Notes under the pieces: model-generated
The model's database searches: none
Seen by the model: only the letters and a program-made list of their open reading frames with translations
What the model was told of the DNA's origin: nothing
Shown: positions 17,637 through 27,008 of the stretch, in pieces
Layout: every line of letters starts with the position of its first letter
Position numbering within the stretch: position 1 is the stretch's first letter
NCBI RefSeq assembly: GCF_037646455.1
Contig: NZ_JBBIXN010000003.1
Span: forward strand, 310,001 to 374,000
Reading direction: 5' to 3'
DNA length: 64,000 nt
Origin: Draconibacterium mangrovi_A
Lineage (GTDB): Bacteria; Bacteroidota; Bacteroidia; Bacteroidales; Prolixibacteraceae
Position numbers and translations under genes: made by a program

Positions 17637-17667
17637 TTTCAATATGAACGCGCATTTTGTATCTTTG
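17637..17667 (+). promoter_or_regulatory. Bacteroidota-type promoter for recJ
   Basis: TTTC (17637-17640), 19 bases, then TATCTTTG (17660-17667) fits the Bacteroidota consensus TTTG-N19-TAnnTTTG with one mismatch. It lies 33 bases before the ATG at 17701. Confidence 0.6.
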
Positions 17668-17700
17668 CACATTCACCAAAAAAATATCTACAAACGCGGC

Positions 17701-19425
17701 ATGGAAAAAATTTGGGACTTAAAGAAACAAGGCGACCAAAACGAGGTAAAACACCTCTCTGCGGCGTTAAATGTCAATATGGTTATTGCCCGTTTGCTGG
17801 TACAGCGCGGCATTAAAACCTACAACGAGGCCAAAGCATTTTTTAGGCCACGCTTGAGCGATCTTCACGATCCGTTTCTGATGAAAGACATGGATGAAGC
17901 AGTTGAACGCTTGCAAAAAGCCATCGAAAATCAGGAGAAAGTAATTGTTTACGGCGATTATGATGTGGATGGGACCACTTCGGTGGCCTTAATGTACCTT
18001 TTCCTTAAACAGCGAATAAACGAAATTGAATATTACATTCCGGACAGGTACAGTGAAGGGTACGGTATTTCGCCCAAAAGCATTGACTATGCGGTTGAGA
18101 ATGGTTATACCCTGGTGGTGGCGCTCGATTGCGGTATTAAAGCAGTAGATAAAATTGCCAAAGCCAAAGAACGCGGTCTCGATTTTATTATCTGCGATCA
18201 CCATAATCCGGGAGACGAAATTCCCCCGGCGGTTGCGGTACTCGACCCAAAACAACCCGGTTGTCCATATCCTTATAAAGAACTTTCCGGTTGCGGGGTA
18301 GGCTTTAAACTGCTTCAGGCGTATTCGAAAAAGAACGATATAAATTACGAAGAAATATACGACCTGCTCGATCTGGTTGCAGTAAGTATTGCTGCCGATA
18401 TTGTGCCGATAACCGGAGAAAACAGGGTGCTGGCTTATTATGGATTGAAAAAACTGAACTCGAATCCCGGGGTTGGACTACAAACCATTATCAATTTTGC
18501 GGGTATTAACGGAAGTGAAATTACCATCAGCGATATCGTTTTTAAGATTGGCCCGCGACTGAATGCGTCAGGACGAATTGAACACGGAAAGAAATCAGTA
18601 CAGATTATGGTTTCCGATGATGAAAATAAATCGGACCTGTTGGGTGAAGAGATCGACTCGTTTAATGAAATTCGTAAAACACTCGACCGCGATATTACCC
18701 AGGAAGCGCTGGATATGATTGAAGGTAGTGAGGAGTTGAAGGCCATGAACAGCACCGTCCTTTACAATCGCGACTGGCACAAAGGTGTAGTTGGAATTGT
18801 GGCTTCCCGGGTTACCGAGCAATTTTACCGGCCTACCATTATTCTTACCGAATCAAACGGTTTGGCAACGGGTTCGGCACGATCGGTTCGCGATTTCGAT
18901 TTGTATGAAGCCATTGGGCAATGCAGCGATCTTCTTGAATCGTATGGTGGTCATATGTATGCAGCCGGCCTGACCATGAAGATAGAACACATTCCCGAAT
19001 TTAAAGAACGCTTTGAAGAAATTGTTACCCGGCAGATCACCGACCAGCAACAGGTGCAAACCGTTGAAGTGGATGCTAAAATTACACTCAGCGAGATTAC
19101 ACCCCGATTTTTCAGGATACTAAAACAATTCGCGCCTTTCGGACCGCACAACATGACGCCCGTTTTTGTTACCGAAGATGTTTTTGATGCCGGAACAAGC
19201 CGTTTGGTGGGTAAAAACAAGGAGCACCTTAAACTCGATTTGGTGGAACCTGATGTTAACTCGGGAATCTTCCCGGGTATTGCATTTAATCAGTCGGAAG
19301 CTTACGACCTGATCACTTCAGGTTCGCCTTTTGATATTTGTTATTCGGTGACCGAAAATGAATACCGGGGGAAAAAGAATCTTCAGTTGTTTATCCGCGA
19401 TATCAAGAAAAGGGATATTTTTTAA
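17701..19425 (+). CDS. recJ: single-strand 5'-3' exonuclease RecJ
   Basis: Degrades single-stranded DNA 5' to 3' in recombination and mismatch repair. The frame extends upstream, but the start at 17701 (MEKIWDLKKQ) is chosen because a promoter lies just before it and it gives the usual 574 residues. DHH phosphoesterase motifs are complete: YGDYDVDGTTS (about 83), VVALDCG (about 140), ICDHHNPG (about 164) and the DHHA1 motif GGHMYAAGLT (about 417). The RecJ OB domain follows. It is divergent from lysS and overlaps the 3' end of the convergent HAD gene by four bases. Confidence 0.95.
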   Translation: MEKIWDLKKQGDQNEVKHLSAALNVNMVIARLLVQRGIKTYNEAKAFFRPRLSDLHDPFLMKDMDEAVERLQKAIENQEKVIVYGDYDVDGTTSVALMYLFLKQRINEIEYYIPDRYSEGYGISPKSIDYAVENGYTLVVALDCGIKAVDKIAKAKERGLDFIICDHHNPGDEIPPAVAVLDPKQPGCPYPYKELSGCGVGFKLLQAYSKKNDINYEEIYDLLDLVAVSIAADIVPITGENRVLAYYGLKKLNSNPGVGLQTIINFAGINGSEITISDIVFKIGPRLNASGRIEHGKKSVQIMVSDDENKSDLLGEEIDSFNEIRKTLDRDITQEALDMIEGSEELKAMNSTVLYNRDWHKGVVGIVASRVTEQFYRPTIILTESNGLATGSARSVRDFDLYEAIGQCSDLLESYGGHMYAAGLTMKIEHIPEFKERFEEIVTRQITDQQQVQTVEVDAKITLSEITPRFFRILKQFAPFGPHNMTPVFVTEDVFDAGTSRLVGKNKEHLKLDLVEPDVNSGIFPGIAFNQSEAYDLITSGSPFDICYSVTENEYRGKKNLQLFIRDIKKRDIF

Positions 19426-20057
19426 ATCCAGCCGTTTTTTAGTAAATCACCCAGACTATCGATTACTCTTGTTCCCGTGCTTTTCAAGCGTTCGGCCGAT
19501 TGGTGGCCGTCGGCAATGAGGATGCATTCGATTCCAAGCTTTTGCGCGACCTCAAAATCATGAATGGTATCGCCGATCATTACTGCATTTTCTTTACTGA
19601 TGCCCGCATGATGAATCAGCTGTTCTCCCCGCTCTATTTTCGAGGTGGCGTAGTGATGATCTAATCCTGCAATGGCATCAAAATAGTTATAGATTCCCTG
19701 GTGTTTTAAGGTACGTTCCAACATATCTTCCTGCATGGCCGATAACACGAACTGTTTGATTCCTTTTTTCTTCAAATGCTCCAAAACGGCTGCTGCTTCA
19801 TGATGTAGTGTACATTTTTCAACATTGCCGTTGTAGAGATCGATGAATTCCTGTGCAGGAATGGCAAAATCTTCCCGGCTAAAATCGAAACCGATCGCCT
19901 CGTAATAATCTTTAACTGGAAACGAAAAGACGGCTTTATACTGTGTGGTGTTAAGAGTTGGTAAATGCCTTTTTTCGAGCAGAACATTGATGGAAGCGAT
20001 GCAATGATCAAGGTCGTCGAGTAAAGTGCCGTTCCAGTCCCAGATTACCGACTTCAT
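19422..20057 (-). CDS. HAD-family phosphatase (phosphoglycolate phosphatase-like)
   Basis: A 211-residue HAD hydrolase. Motif I is DWNGTLLDD at residues 6-14 (Asp nucleophile and acid/base Asp spaced as Asp-Trp-Asn-Gly-Thr rather than DxDGT, so the usual second Asp is Asn). Motif II Ser is in QFVLSAMQ, motif III Lys in ATSKIERG and motif IV is MIGDTIHDFEVA. The four-helix cap after motif I places it near phosphoglycolate phosphatases, but the substrate is unproven. It overlaps the acyltransferase stop by one base (TAATG), so the two are likely one operon. Confidence 0.85.
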   Translation of the reverse strand: MKSVIWDWNGTLLDDLDHCIASINVLLEKRHLPTLNTTQYKAVFSFPVKDYYEAIGFDFSREDFAIPAQEFIDLYNGNVEKCTLHHEAAAVLEHLKKKGIKQFVLSAMQEDMLERTLKHQGIYNYFDAIAGLDHHYATSKIERGEQLIHHAGISKENAVMIGDTIHDFEVAQKLGIECILIADGHQSAERLKSTGTRVIDSLGDLLKNGWI

Positions 20058-21199
20058 TAAAGGCCGTTAACTTTTAGTTTGTTGATAACCGGGTTGGCGT
20101 AAACTTTCAGGAAGCGTTCCTGCAGATCAGTGATCGGGTAATCGATGTTAACCATGGCCTGCTCCACCATAATTTCAAAACGCTTTTGTTCTTCAACCGT
20201 GTACTTGTCTTTAAACCGATGTTCCTGCATCAGCATGTCGTAGGCAATGTAATTGCTTGGCCACAGCTTAAAGTTTTTATAGATCTGTGCATCGATCAAC
20301 TCGGCAATATTGCGTACGTACTTATTTCGTTGCTCATTATTTTTAGCAAGCGTGAAGTTGGTTTTTATAGGTTCGCCAAAGGCAAAACGAATTCTTCCTT
20401 TTGGTGCGAACATTCCCATCGACATGCTTTTCAGGTCGTCTTTGTTGGTTTTCAATTCACCGTAATGTTCCACTTTTATCAGTTCCTTCAGCTTAGTTAA
20501 ACCGCAGGGTTCAATTTCGTATGAAATAGAAACAGGAACGATATTAAGTTCGTTGAAACCATCGGAAATGCCATTTTTATTGCTCATGTTCAGCATTTTC
20601 AGTACGCTGTCCTGGGTTTTATCGAAGCCGTCTTTTGTTCGGCCTTCGCGCTGTGCAATCCAACACGACATTTTATCCTCGGTAATGGATTTGCGAATAA
20701 ACTGCGATACTTTTTTCGAGGCCATCATTAATTCGCGCGGCGGTAGGCTTCGTTTAATGATGAAAGAGCGGTTCAGTTTTACGGTGTGCTCAATCCATTC
20801 GTACAAAAGCAGGTTGTCGCCAATCGCAATTTGCGTGGTATTCATCCCGTTCTCAAAAATCAGAAAATTAAGTAGCGCTGCATCAAGAATAATGTCGCGG
20901 TGATTCGAAATAAAAAGGTAAGGCGTTTTTTTGTCCAGGTTATTTATTCCGGTGCACTGCAATCCTTTCGATGTTTTATCGACCAGCCAGTGCAGCAAAT
21001 CATAAATAAAAACTCCCTGCAACTGTTTGATACTTCGCACCCGCCGCAGCTGGAATTTAACCATTTGCACTTTAGGCTTGTTTTTGAATAAATGCAGCAA
21101 TACCTCGTCAAAAGTCTTGTCTTTGAGTAGGATCCGCATTTTTTCTTTTACCTCCGAATCGTGGTAAGGACGGATATCATCGAAATTATAGCTTGACAT
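20057..21199 (-). CDS. glycerol-3-phosphate/lysophospholipid acyltransferase family protein
   Basis: A 380-residue PlsC/GPAT-family acyltransferase. The catalytic HX4D motif is NHRDIILDAA at about residue 113, preceded by LFISN, and the phosphate-binding region is the IAQREGRTKDG segment at about residue 190. The long N-terminal helical part resembles GPAT/DHAPAT proteins rather than the short PlsC. It is expected to acylate a glycerolipid precursor at the inner membrane. It is the upstream gene of an overlapping pair with the HAD phosphatase. Confidence 0.85.
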   Translation of the reverse strand: MSSYNFDDIRPYHDSEVKEKMRILLKDKTFDEVLLHLFKNKPKVQMVKFQLRRVRSIKQLQGVFIYDLLHWLVDKTSKGLQCTGINNLDKKTPYLFISNHRDIILDAALLNFLIFENGMNTTQIAIGDNLLLYEWIEHTVKLNRSFIIKRSLPPRELMMASKKVSQFIRKSITEDKMSCWIAQREGRTKDGFDKTQDSVLKMLNMSNKNGISDGFNELNIVPVSISYEIEPCGLTKLKELIKVEHYGELKTNKDDLKSMSMGMFAPKGRIRFAFGEPIKTNFTLAKNNEQRNKYVRNIAELIDAQIYKNFKLWPSNYIAYDMLMQEHRFKDKYTVEEQKRFEIMVEQAMVNIDYPITDLQERFLKVYANPVINKLKVNGL

Positions 21200-21237
21200 G
21201 CGTTAGAATTTAGCACAACAAAGTAACACATTCGGAA

Positions 21238-23280
21238 TTAAAATTTCAACCTCAGTTGCATTTTTAGTTCGCTTTTATTGCTTCCTTTTATTTCATTGTA
21301 CCCCGAACTGATCACTTCTCTGTCAGTCCATCGGGTGTTGGCAACTTTAAGCCAGAACTCCACATTTTTGCTGATCCGGTATTTCAGATTCAGGTATGTT
21401 CTGATTCCTTTTCCGTAATAGGCCGGCACTGCAAAGGTGTAAAGTAAGTCGTTTTCGTAGGCGTATATACGGGAGTCGTAACTGTCCGTCGAAAACCAGG
21501 CTATACGGGCAATCAGGTTGATGGGGATTTTCAACGGTTCGTACTTGATGTCCTGAAAAATCATGAAGCCATTTTCTGAATCTTCTTCTTCATAGTAAAC
21601 GTGTTCAAAACGTGTTTTGGCCTGAAAGACCTGCGAGATTCGGTAATCAATATGCAGTCTCAGTTTTTGCGTGCGTTCCGGCAGGTTGATATATAGCTTA
21701 TCCGCTTTGAATTTGTTGTCTTTTTCCTCATTTTTAAACCGAAGGTAAAAACTGAAATTCTCCGAAATATGAACGTCGGCCTGGGCAAAAATGTCCCAGC
21801 CCCTTGACGGACCGGCGGTGGAGTAATTGATCCAGTGAGATTGGTACATGTCGCTGTAACCCGAAAGCGTAACAAATTTTACAGGCAGAATTCGTGTACC
21901 GAGGTACAGACCTGATTCGTTATTGGTATTGGTTCCATCGGCAAATGTGTTGGCCCATAAAGCATGATAATTCTTATCGAAATGCCGAAATAAGGCTGAG
22001 AAACTCAGTTGATCATTGAGTCTGGCAACGGCTCCCTGAACGACAGCAAATCCCAAAGATTTGGATAAAGCGGCTTCACCAAAAAGCTGGAATTTCCCTT
22101 TGCTGAACAGGTAATCGATGCTGCCTGTATAGTTTTCATCGCCCGAGAAACGAAATTTATTATACAACTGGTCACTTCGAATAAAGGCTTTGTCGAAGCG
22201 TTGATAAACTGCATTTGCACCTATTTTTAGATGGTTGAATTGCATGCTCAAAACTGCACCGGCGTCGCTGGCTTTTACCGATTTTTCATCTTCAATCTCG
22301 CTTTGCGTTCGGTGATATCCCGAAGTTTGCAGGCTGGTAAAATGTTCAATTCCGTTTTCGTCGGTTTCAATGTTGCCATCGGCTTTTTTGTGCGAACCAA
22401 AAATACTGAGCGATACTCGACCAAAATCAAGAGTGGCGGCAACACCTCTGAAATAGGCATTTTCATTCACCGAAGTGTAAGGGCGTATGCTTTGTCCTGT
22501 TTTCGAAATTCCCAATACATCTACCGATTTTCCATTTGTGTATCCCTGCCAAAGTGTGAGTCCCTGACCGGCACGCACCACAAAATCGCCTGCAATTATT
22601 TGCTGAAACGTTTTGCCGGGTTTTATACTGATGTGTCCCGAATAATAATCAAAACCTTGTTTATTGGAACCCTGTAAAAAGGCTTCGCCGGGATCTTTTT
22701 CGGCCGTAAATCCCAGTGTAAGTTTATTTCGTGTTTTATAGCTGTAACGGGTATAGTAGCGGTATCGGTTTCCTTCGTACGGCGTGGTGCCGTCATCTTT
22801 TTCTTTATAACCTCGTGCTTCCTGCATGGTGCCAAGACCACGAAGCAGAAGTTCGTGCCGTCCATATTTTAATTCTTTTTTTAAGTCAACTTTTTGTTCT
22901 TCAACAGGTCCGAAAACGATGAACGGTTCCATCTTTTTTAGAATATCAGGAGTAAATCCGTCGATCGTGTTCAATTCGAAAATGCTGTAAACAGGACCAT
23001 AAGTTTTTACATACTTTAGAAGTTGATCGATCTGAACCGGATTAAGCAGGTACAGTCGTGACAATTCTTCTGCACTGGTTGAATTGATGTTAATCGGGTT
23101 TTCAAGAAGTCCTTCCAGGTCTTCGATGATCAGTGCAACATCGGTGCCTTCTTCAATATTTTCGAGTTGTGATTCAATAATGGCTTCAATCAATTGTTGC
23201 GGATCGTTTTCCTGGGCAACAAGCAGCAACGGAAAAGTACAGCAAAGCAGGAGGATGATATTTCTGATTGCTCTTTCCAT
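21238..23280 (-). CDS. helix-hairpin-helix/beta-barrel outer-membrane protein
   Basis: A 680-residue protein with a signal peptide (NIILLLCCTFPLLLVAQ), an N-terminal helix-hairpin-helix region similar to ComEA (ININSTSAEELSRLYLLNPVQIDQLLKYV at about 55-85, then IFELNTIDGFTPDILKKM) and about 500 residues of beta-barrel sequence ending LKMQLRLKF. This HhH-plus-barrel arrangement is known from Bacteroidota genomes and is often annotated as a competence-related protein, without proof of DNA uptake. Its start overlaps the stop of the PorV-like gene by one base (TAATG), so the two are co-transcribed. Confidence 0.85.
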   Translation of the reverse strand: MERAIRNIILLLCCTFPLLLVAQENDPQQLIEAIIESQLENIEEGTDVALIIEDLEGLLENPININSTSAEELSRLYLLNPVQIDQLLKYVKTYGPVYSIFELNTIDGFTPDILKKMEPFIVFGPVEEQKVDLKKELKYGRHELLLRGLGTMQEARGYKEKDDGTTPYEGNRYRYYTRYSYKTRNKLTLGFTAEKDPGEAFLQGSNKQGFDYYSGHISIKPGKTFQQIIAGDFVVRAGQGLTLWQGYTNGKSVDVLGISKTGQSIRPYTSVNENAYFRGVAATLDFGRVSLSIFGSHKKADGNIETDENGIEHFTSLQTSGYHRTQSEIEDEKSVKASDAGAVLSMQFNHLKIGANAVYQRFDKAFIRSDQLYNKFRFSGDENYTGSIDYLFSKGKFQLFGEAALSKSLGFAVVQGAVARLNDQLSFSALFRHFDKNYHALWANTFADGTNTNNESGLYLGTRILPVKFVTLSGYSDMYQSHWINYSTAGPSRGWDIFAQADVHISENFSFYLRFKNEEKDNKFKADKLYINLPERTQKLRLHIDYRISQVFQAKTRFEHVYYEEEDSENGFMIFQDIKYEPLKIPINLIARIAWFSTDSYDSRIYAYENDLLYTFAVPAYYGKGIRTYLNLKYRISKNVEFWLKVANTRWTDREVISSGYNEIKGSNKSELKMQLRLKF

Positions 23281-24095
23281 TAAAGTTTAAAGTTTACTGA
23301 GACAGACGGAGTAAGACCCAGGTTGCCGTGATAACTAAAAGCAATGTCCGTAGTTATTCTCCCGAATGAATACCCCAATCCGGAAGAGAATTGTACCGGC
23401 CGACCCGAAACGCCAAAACGTAAAGCAAGATTATCTACCAGGTAGAATTCAATTCCGGTTTTTAACATCGCATTCTGATCGTTATTTTTTTCAACCTCAA
23501 GCGCGATGAGGCTCCGATCGGAAAATTGATAATGTCCACCTAGTCTGAAAATAACCGGCAACTTTTGTTTCCCGTATCGGGTTTTAATTCCATTATGCAC
23601 CGGATTAAAAATATGCAGGGCCAGTGTGAGTTGATCCGTGGCTTGGTAACTTACCCCGGCTTCAAATGTTGGGAATCCTTTTGCTCCATCATTTTCGGGG
23701 AAACGGTACAGAAAATAGTCCAATTGAAGGGCAGCACTCATTCGTTTAGAAAGCTGTTTGGAATAGCCGAAGCCAACTTTGCTTTCTTTATATGTTCCGT
23801 ACCCGAATTGGTAAAAACTAAGACCGAGCGTGCCGCTTAAGGCAGGAAGGCTTATGGTTCCGGCAGCCAGCGAAAGTTCGTCAACCAGGTACCTCGATTC
23901 ATAAAAAATGCCGGCAGAAAAATTTTCAATATTGGCTAAAGTTGCCTGGTTATGAAAGGTACTCCAAACATCGCTCACCGAGACTATGGCATTTGACAGA
24001 GCAGTTGCCCGCGCTCCTGCCGGATAGTTTTCCCTGGCCGTTAACGACATAAAACTGAAGGTAAGAATAATGAGTATTTGAGCGGGTCTCTTCAT
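23280..24095 (-). CDS. PorV/PorQ-like outer-membrane barrel protein
   Basis: A 271-residue protein with a signal peptide (ILIILTFSFMSLTA) followed by GARATALSNAIVSVSDVWSTFHNQATLA, the characteristic start of FadL-like PorV/PorQ family barrels. The rest consists of beta strands ending FSYHGNLGLTPSVSVNFKL. PorV-family proteins assist T9SS export, and others of the type have unknown roles. It is the first gene of a two-gene unit with the HhH/barrel protein, and the pairing suggests a joint outer-membrane complex. Confidence 0.8.
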   Translation of the reverse strand: MKRPAQILIILTFSFMSLTARENYPAGARATALSNAIVSVSDVWSTFHNQATLANIENFSAGIFYESRYLVDELSLAAGTISLPALSGTLGLSFYQFGYGTYKESKVGFGYSKQLSKRMSAALQLDYFLYRFPENDGAKGFPTFEAGVSYQATDQLTLALHIFNPVHNGIKTRYGKQKLPVIFRLGGHYQFSDRSLIALEVEKNNDQNAMLKTGIEFYLVDNLALRFGVSGRPVQFSSGLGYSFGRITTDIAFSYHGNLGLTPSVSVNFKL

Positions 24096-24134
24096 TAAAG
24101 TTTGAGGTCAATAGGGTGGCATCAATAGTTTTTA

Positions 24135-24172
24135 GCAAAAAAAAGAGGTATGTTGTTTAAACACACCTCTTT
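24135..24172 (-). terminator. purE terminator
   Basis: AAAGAGGT and ACCTCTTT pair around a 15-base loop; on the minus strand a run of eight Ts follows. It ends purE transcription before the PorV-like gene. Confidence 0.8.
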
Positions 24173-24196
24173 AAAGGTACAAAAATTTTATTCAAT

Positions 24197-24703
24197 TTAA
24201 TTTGTTTTGAACTTGTATTTTACTTCGGATAAATCCTGGTTGGCTTTAACGATCTTTTGTTTTAAGCTTTCTTTGTATTCGACCATTTTTTGCATCAATG
24301 CTTCGTCGCCGGTTGCCATCATTTGAACGGCAAGAATTGCAGCATTCATGGCTCCGTTAACAGCAACAGTGGCCACCGGAATTCCCGGAGGCATTTGCAG
24401 AATAGCTAAAATTGAATCAAATCCTGAAAGACTCGCATTGATCGGTACTCCGATAACAGGAATCGGTGTCATGGCCGCGATAACTCCCGGTAAATGTGCT
24501 GCCATTCCTGCTCCGGCAATAATCACTTTAATTCCACGGTCTTTGGCACCTTTGGCAAAAGTTTCAACCTCTTCAGGAGTACGGTGAGCCGAAAGTGCAT
24601 TGATCTCAAATGGAATTTCAAATTCATCAAATAATTTGGCCGCTTTTTCCATCACGCTCAGGTCGGATGTGCTGCCCATAATAATGCTAACTTTTGGTGT
24701 CAT
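24197..24703 (-). CDS. purE: N5-carboxyaminoimidazole ribonucleotide mutase
   Basis: Moves the carboxyl group of N5-CAIR to give CAIR in purine biosynthesis. At 168 residues it matches class I PurE: GSTSDLSVMEKA (about 9-20, phosphate binding), SAHRTPEE with the catalytic His (about 38-45), GAGMAAHLPGVIAA and GVPINASLSGFDSILAILQMPPGIPVATVA. It is divergent from hpt, with 106 bases between, placing two purine genes at a shared promoter region. Confidence 0.96.
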   Translation of the reverse strand: MTPKVSIIMGSTSDLSVMEKAAKLFDEFEIPFEINALSAHRTPEEVETFAKGAKDRGIKVIIAGAGMAAHLPGVIAAMTPIPVIGVPINASLSGFDSILAILQMPPGIPVATVAVNGAMNAAILAVQMMATGDEALMQKMVEYKESLKQKIVKANQDLSEVKYKFKTN

Positions 24704-24809
24704 ATTTATATTTATTTTTCTGATAGTCCAATTGTTTTTGTTATTTTGTAGCTCTCGTTTCGGGGCGAATTTACGTCAATTTGAGAATTTATAAAAATCA
24801 AAGTTTAGT

Positions 24810-25349
24810 ATGAAGCAAGTCAAAATCCACGATAAGGAATTCGAATTATTTATTTCTCACGAAAAAATTCAATCGGTGATCGAAGAAATGGCCGAAAAAA
24901 TGAATTCCGAATTGGCGGGGAAAGATCCTTTGTTCCTATGTATTCTAAACGGTTCGTTTATGTTTGCCGCCGAGTTATTTAAGAGGATTGACTTTGTGGA
25001 GACTGAAATATCGTTTGTAAAACTTGCTTCGTACCAGGGAGATCAAACTACCGGAAAAGTAAAGCAGTTGATCGGGCTGAACGAGAACATTGAAGGGCGT
25101 ACCGTTGTGGTGCTCGAAGATATTGTAGACACCGGGATTACCATCGAAAATATTCAGCAGCAACTGGCCGGACTAAATCCGAAAGAAGTATTGGTGGCCA
25201 CCATGTTGCTAAAACCCGATGCGCTGCAGCGCGAAGTTGATCTGAAATACGTGGGATTGGAAATACCCAACGATTTTATTGTGGGCTACGGCTTGGATTA
25301 TGACGGACAGGGGCGTAATCTGATCGATATTTATACAGTGATGAAGTAA
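24810..25349 (+). CDS. hpt: hypoxanthine phosphoribosyltransferase
   Basis: Purine salvage enzyme converting hypoxanthine or guanine plus PRPP to IMP or GMP. At 179 residues it has the PRPP-binding motif VVVLEDIVDTGITIE (about 95-109), the flexible-loop region SFVKLASYQGDQTTGKVK (about 68-85) and VGLEIPNDFIVGYGLDYDGQGRNL near the C-terminus, all typical of bacterial HPRT. It begins a tightly spaced run of genes through adk. Confidence 0.95.
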   Translation: MKQVKIHDKEFELFISHEKIQSVIEEMAEKMNSELAGKDPLFLCILNGSFMFAAELFKRIDFVETEISFVKLASYQGDQTTGKVKQLIGLNENIEGRTVVVLEDIVDTGITIENIQQQLAGLNPKEVLVATMLLKPDALQREVDLKYVGLEIPNDFIVGYGLDYDGQGRNLIDIYTVMK

Positions 25350-25374
25350 CCAAAAACAACCAAAATAAATCAAC

Positions 25375-25947
25375 ATGCTAAATCTTGTATTATTTGGGCC
25401 ACCCGGTGCCGGAAAAGGTACTCAGGCCGAATTTCTGATAGATACCTTTGATTTGATCCATCTCTCAACCGGAGAATTATTGCGTAGTGAAATTGCAGCA
25501 GGTACCGAGCTGGGTAAAAAAGCTAACGAGTTTATGGCGAAAGGCAATTTGGTTCCCGATGAAGTGGTAATTGAAATGATCAAAGGAAAACTGGCAACCA
25601 ATCCCGATACCAAAGGATTTATTTTTGATGGCTTCCCGCGCACTGTTAATCAGGCAAAAGCTCTGGATAAACTGCTGAATGAAAACGGTACTCCCATTTC
25701 GGCCATGCTGTGTCTTGAAGTGGAAAAAGAAGAACTGATCAAACGTTTGCTGACTCGTGGTCAGATTTCAGGCAGAGTGGACGATCAGAATCAGAAAATT
25801 ATCGAGAACCGCATTCAAGTCTATCGTAATAAAACAGAACCCATCATCGAGTATTACCATCCTCAAAACAAGCATCATACCATTGATGGTATGGGAAGCA
25901 TCGAGGAAATTGCAGAAAGAGTAAAAAAGGTGGTTGAGAAATTATAG
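25375..25947 (+). CDS. adk: adenylate kinase
   Basis: Interconverts ATP + AMP and 2 ADP. At 190 residues it has the P-loop GPPGAGKGTQA at residues 7-17, the AMP-binding STGELLRSEIA, the FDGFPRTVNQA motif at about 83 and a short LID (GQISGRVDDQ at about 127), so it is the short-LID form without the zinc-binding insertion. The start lies 25 bases after hpt, consistent with one transcript. Confidence 0.97.
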   Translation: MLNLVLFGPPGAGKGTQAEFLIDTFDLIHLSTGELLRSEIAAGTELGKKANEFMAKGNLVPDEVVIEMIKGKLATNPDTKGFIFDGFPRTVNQAKALDKLLNENGTPISAMLCLEVEKEELIKRLLTRGQISGRVDDQNQKIIENRIQVYRNKTEPIIEYYHPQNKHHTIDGMGSIEEIAERVKKVVEKL

Positions 25948-26018
25948 TTTCGCCTAACGCCGAATTTGAACCCGGGGAGTGAATAGTTGTAGGGAGTTGA
26001 AAATCGAAAAACAGGAAA

Positions 26019-27008
26019 ATGGCCGAATCGAATTTTGTTGATTATGTGCGGATTCATTGTCAATCCGGAAGTGGGGGAGCAGGTTCAGCACATCTGCGGC
26101 GGGAAAAATACATTCCTAAAGGAGGACCCGACGGTGGCGACGGTGGCCGTGGCGGACATATTATTCTCGAGGGGAATCAGCACATGTGGACCCTGTTGCA
26201 CCTGAAATACAGAAAACACATTAAAGCAGGCAACGGCGATCCAGGAGGAAAGCAACGCAGTACCGGAGCCGATGGCGAGGATATCGTTTTGGAAGTACCT
26301 CTGGGAACCATTGCCAGGGATGCCGAGTCGGGCGAATTCCTGTTCGAAATTACTGAACATGGCGAATCGAAAATATTAATGAAAGGTGGCCGCGGAGGTT
26401 TGGGAAACGATCATTTTAAGTCGTCAACCAACCAAACGCCACGATACGCTCAACCCGGAGAAGAAGATGTGGAAGGCTGGCGGATACTGGAGCTGAAAGT
26501 ACTTGCTGATGTTGGACTGGTGGGATTTCCAAGCTCAGGAAAATCAACATTGCTTTCTGTAGTATCGGCAGCTAAGCCAAAAATCGCCGAGTATCATTTT
26601 ACTACTCTCGTTCCCAACCTCGGGATCGTGGGGCATCGCGAACAGCGCTCGTTTATTATGGCCGATATTCCCGGGATTATTGAAGGAGCGCATGAAGGGA
26701 AAGGCCTTGGCCTGAGATTTTTGCGCCATATCGAGCGTAACTCCATGTTGTTGTTCATGGTTCCGGCCGACAGTAAAGATCATTTAAAAGAATACAAAAT
26801 TTTGTTGAACGAGCTCGAAAAGTACAATCCTGAATTACTCGACAAACAGCGTTTCCTGGCCATCAGTAAGGCCGATTTGCTGGATGAGGAACTGATGACA
26901 GAAATCAGCGCGGAACTGAAAGATATTCCGCACCTGTTTTTCTCATCGGTAACAGGATTGAATATTCAAAATTTAAAAGACAAAATCTGGGAGATATTGA
27001 ATAGCTAA
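26019..27008 (+). CDS. obgE: Obg-family ribosome-associated GTPase
   Basis: Large-subunit ribosome assembly GTPase. At 329 residues it has the N-terminal glycine-rich Obg fold (HCQSGSGGAGSAHLRREKYI with KGGPDGGDGGRGGHI, residues 12-50) and the G domain: G1 GFPSSGKST (about 168), G3 DIPGIIEGAHEGKGLG (about 215) and G4 SKAD (about 285). No long C-terminal OCT domain is present, as usual in Bacteroidota. The stop and the start of the PAP2 gene overlap in TAATG. Confidence 0.95.
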   Translation: MAESNFVDYVRIHCQSGSGGAGSAHLRREKYIPKGGPDGGDGGRGGHIILEGNQHMWTLLHLKYRKHIKAGNGDPGGKQRSTGADGEDIVLEVPLGTIARDAESGEFLFEITEHGESKILMKGGRGGLGNDHFKSSTNQTPRYAQPGEEDVEGWRILELKVLADVGLVGFPSSGKSTLLSVVSAAKPKIAEYHFTTLVPNLGIVGHREQRSFIMADIPGIIEGAHEGKGLGLRFLRHIERNSMLLFMVPADSKDHLKEYKILLNELEKYNPELLDKQRFLAISKADLLDEELMTEISAELKDIPHLFFSSVTGLNIQNLKDKIWEILNS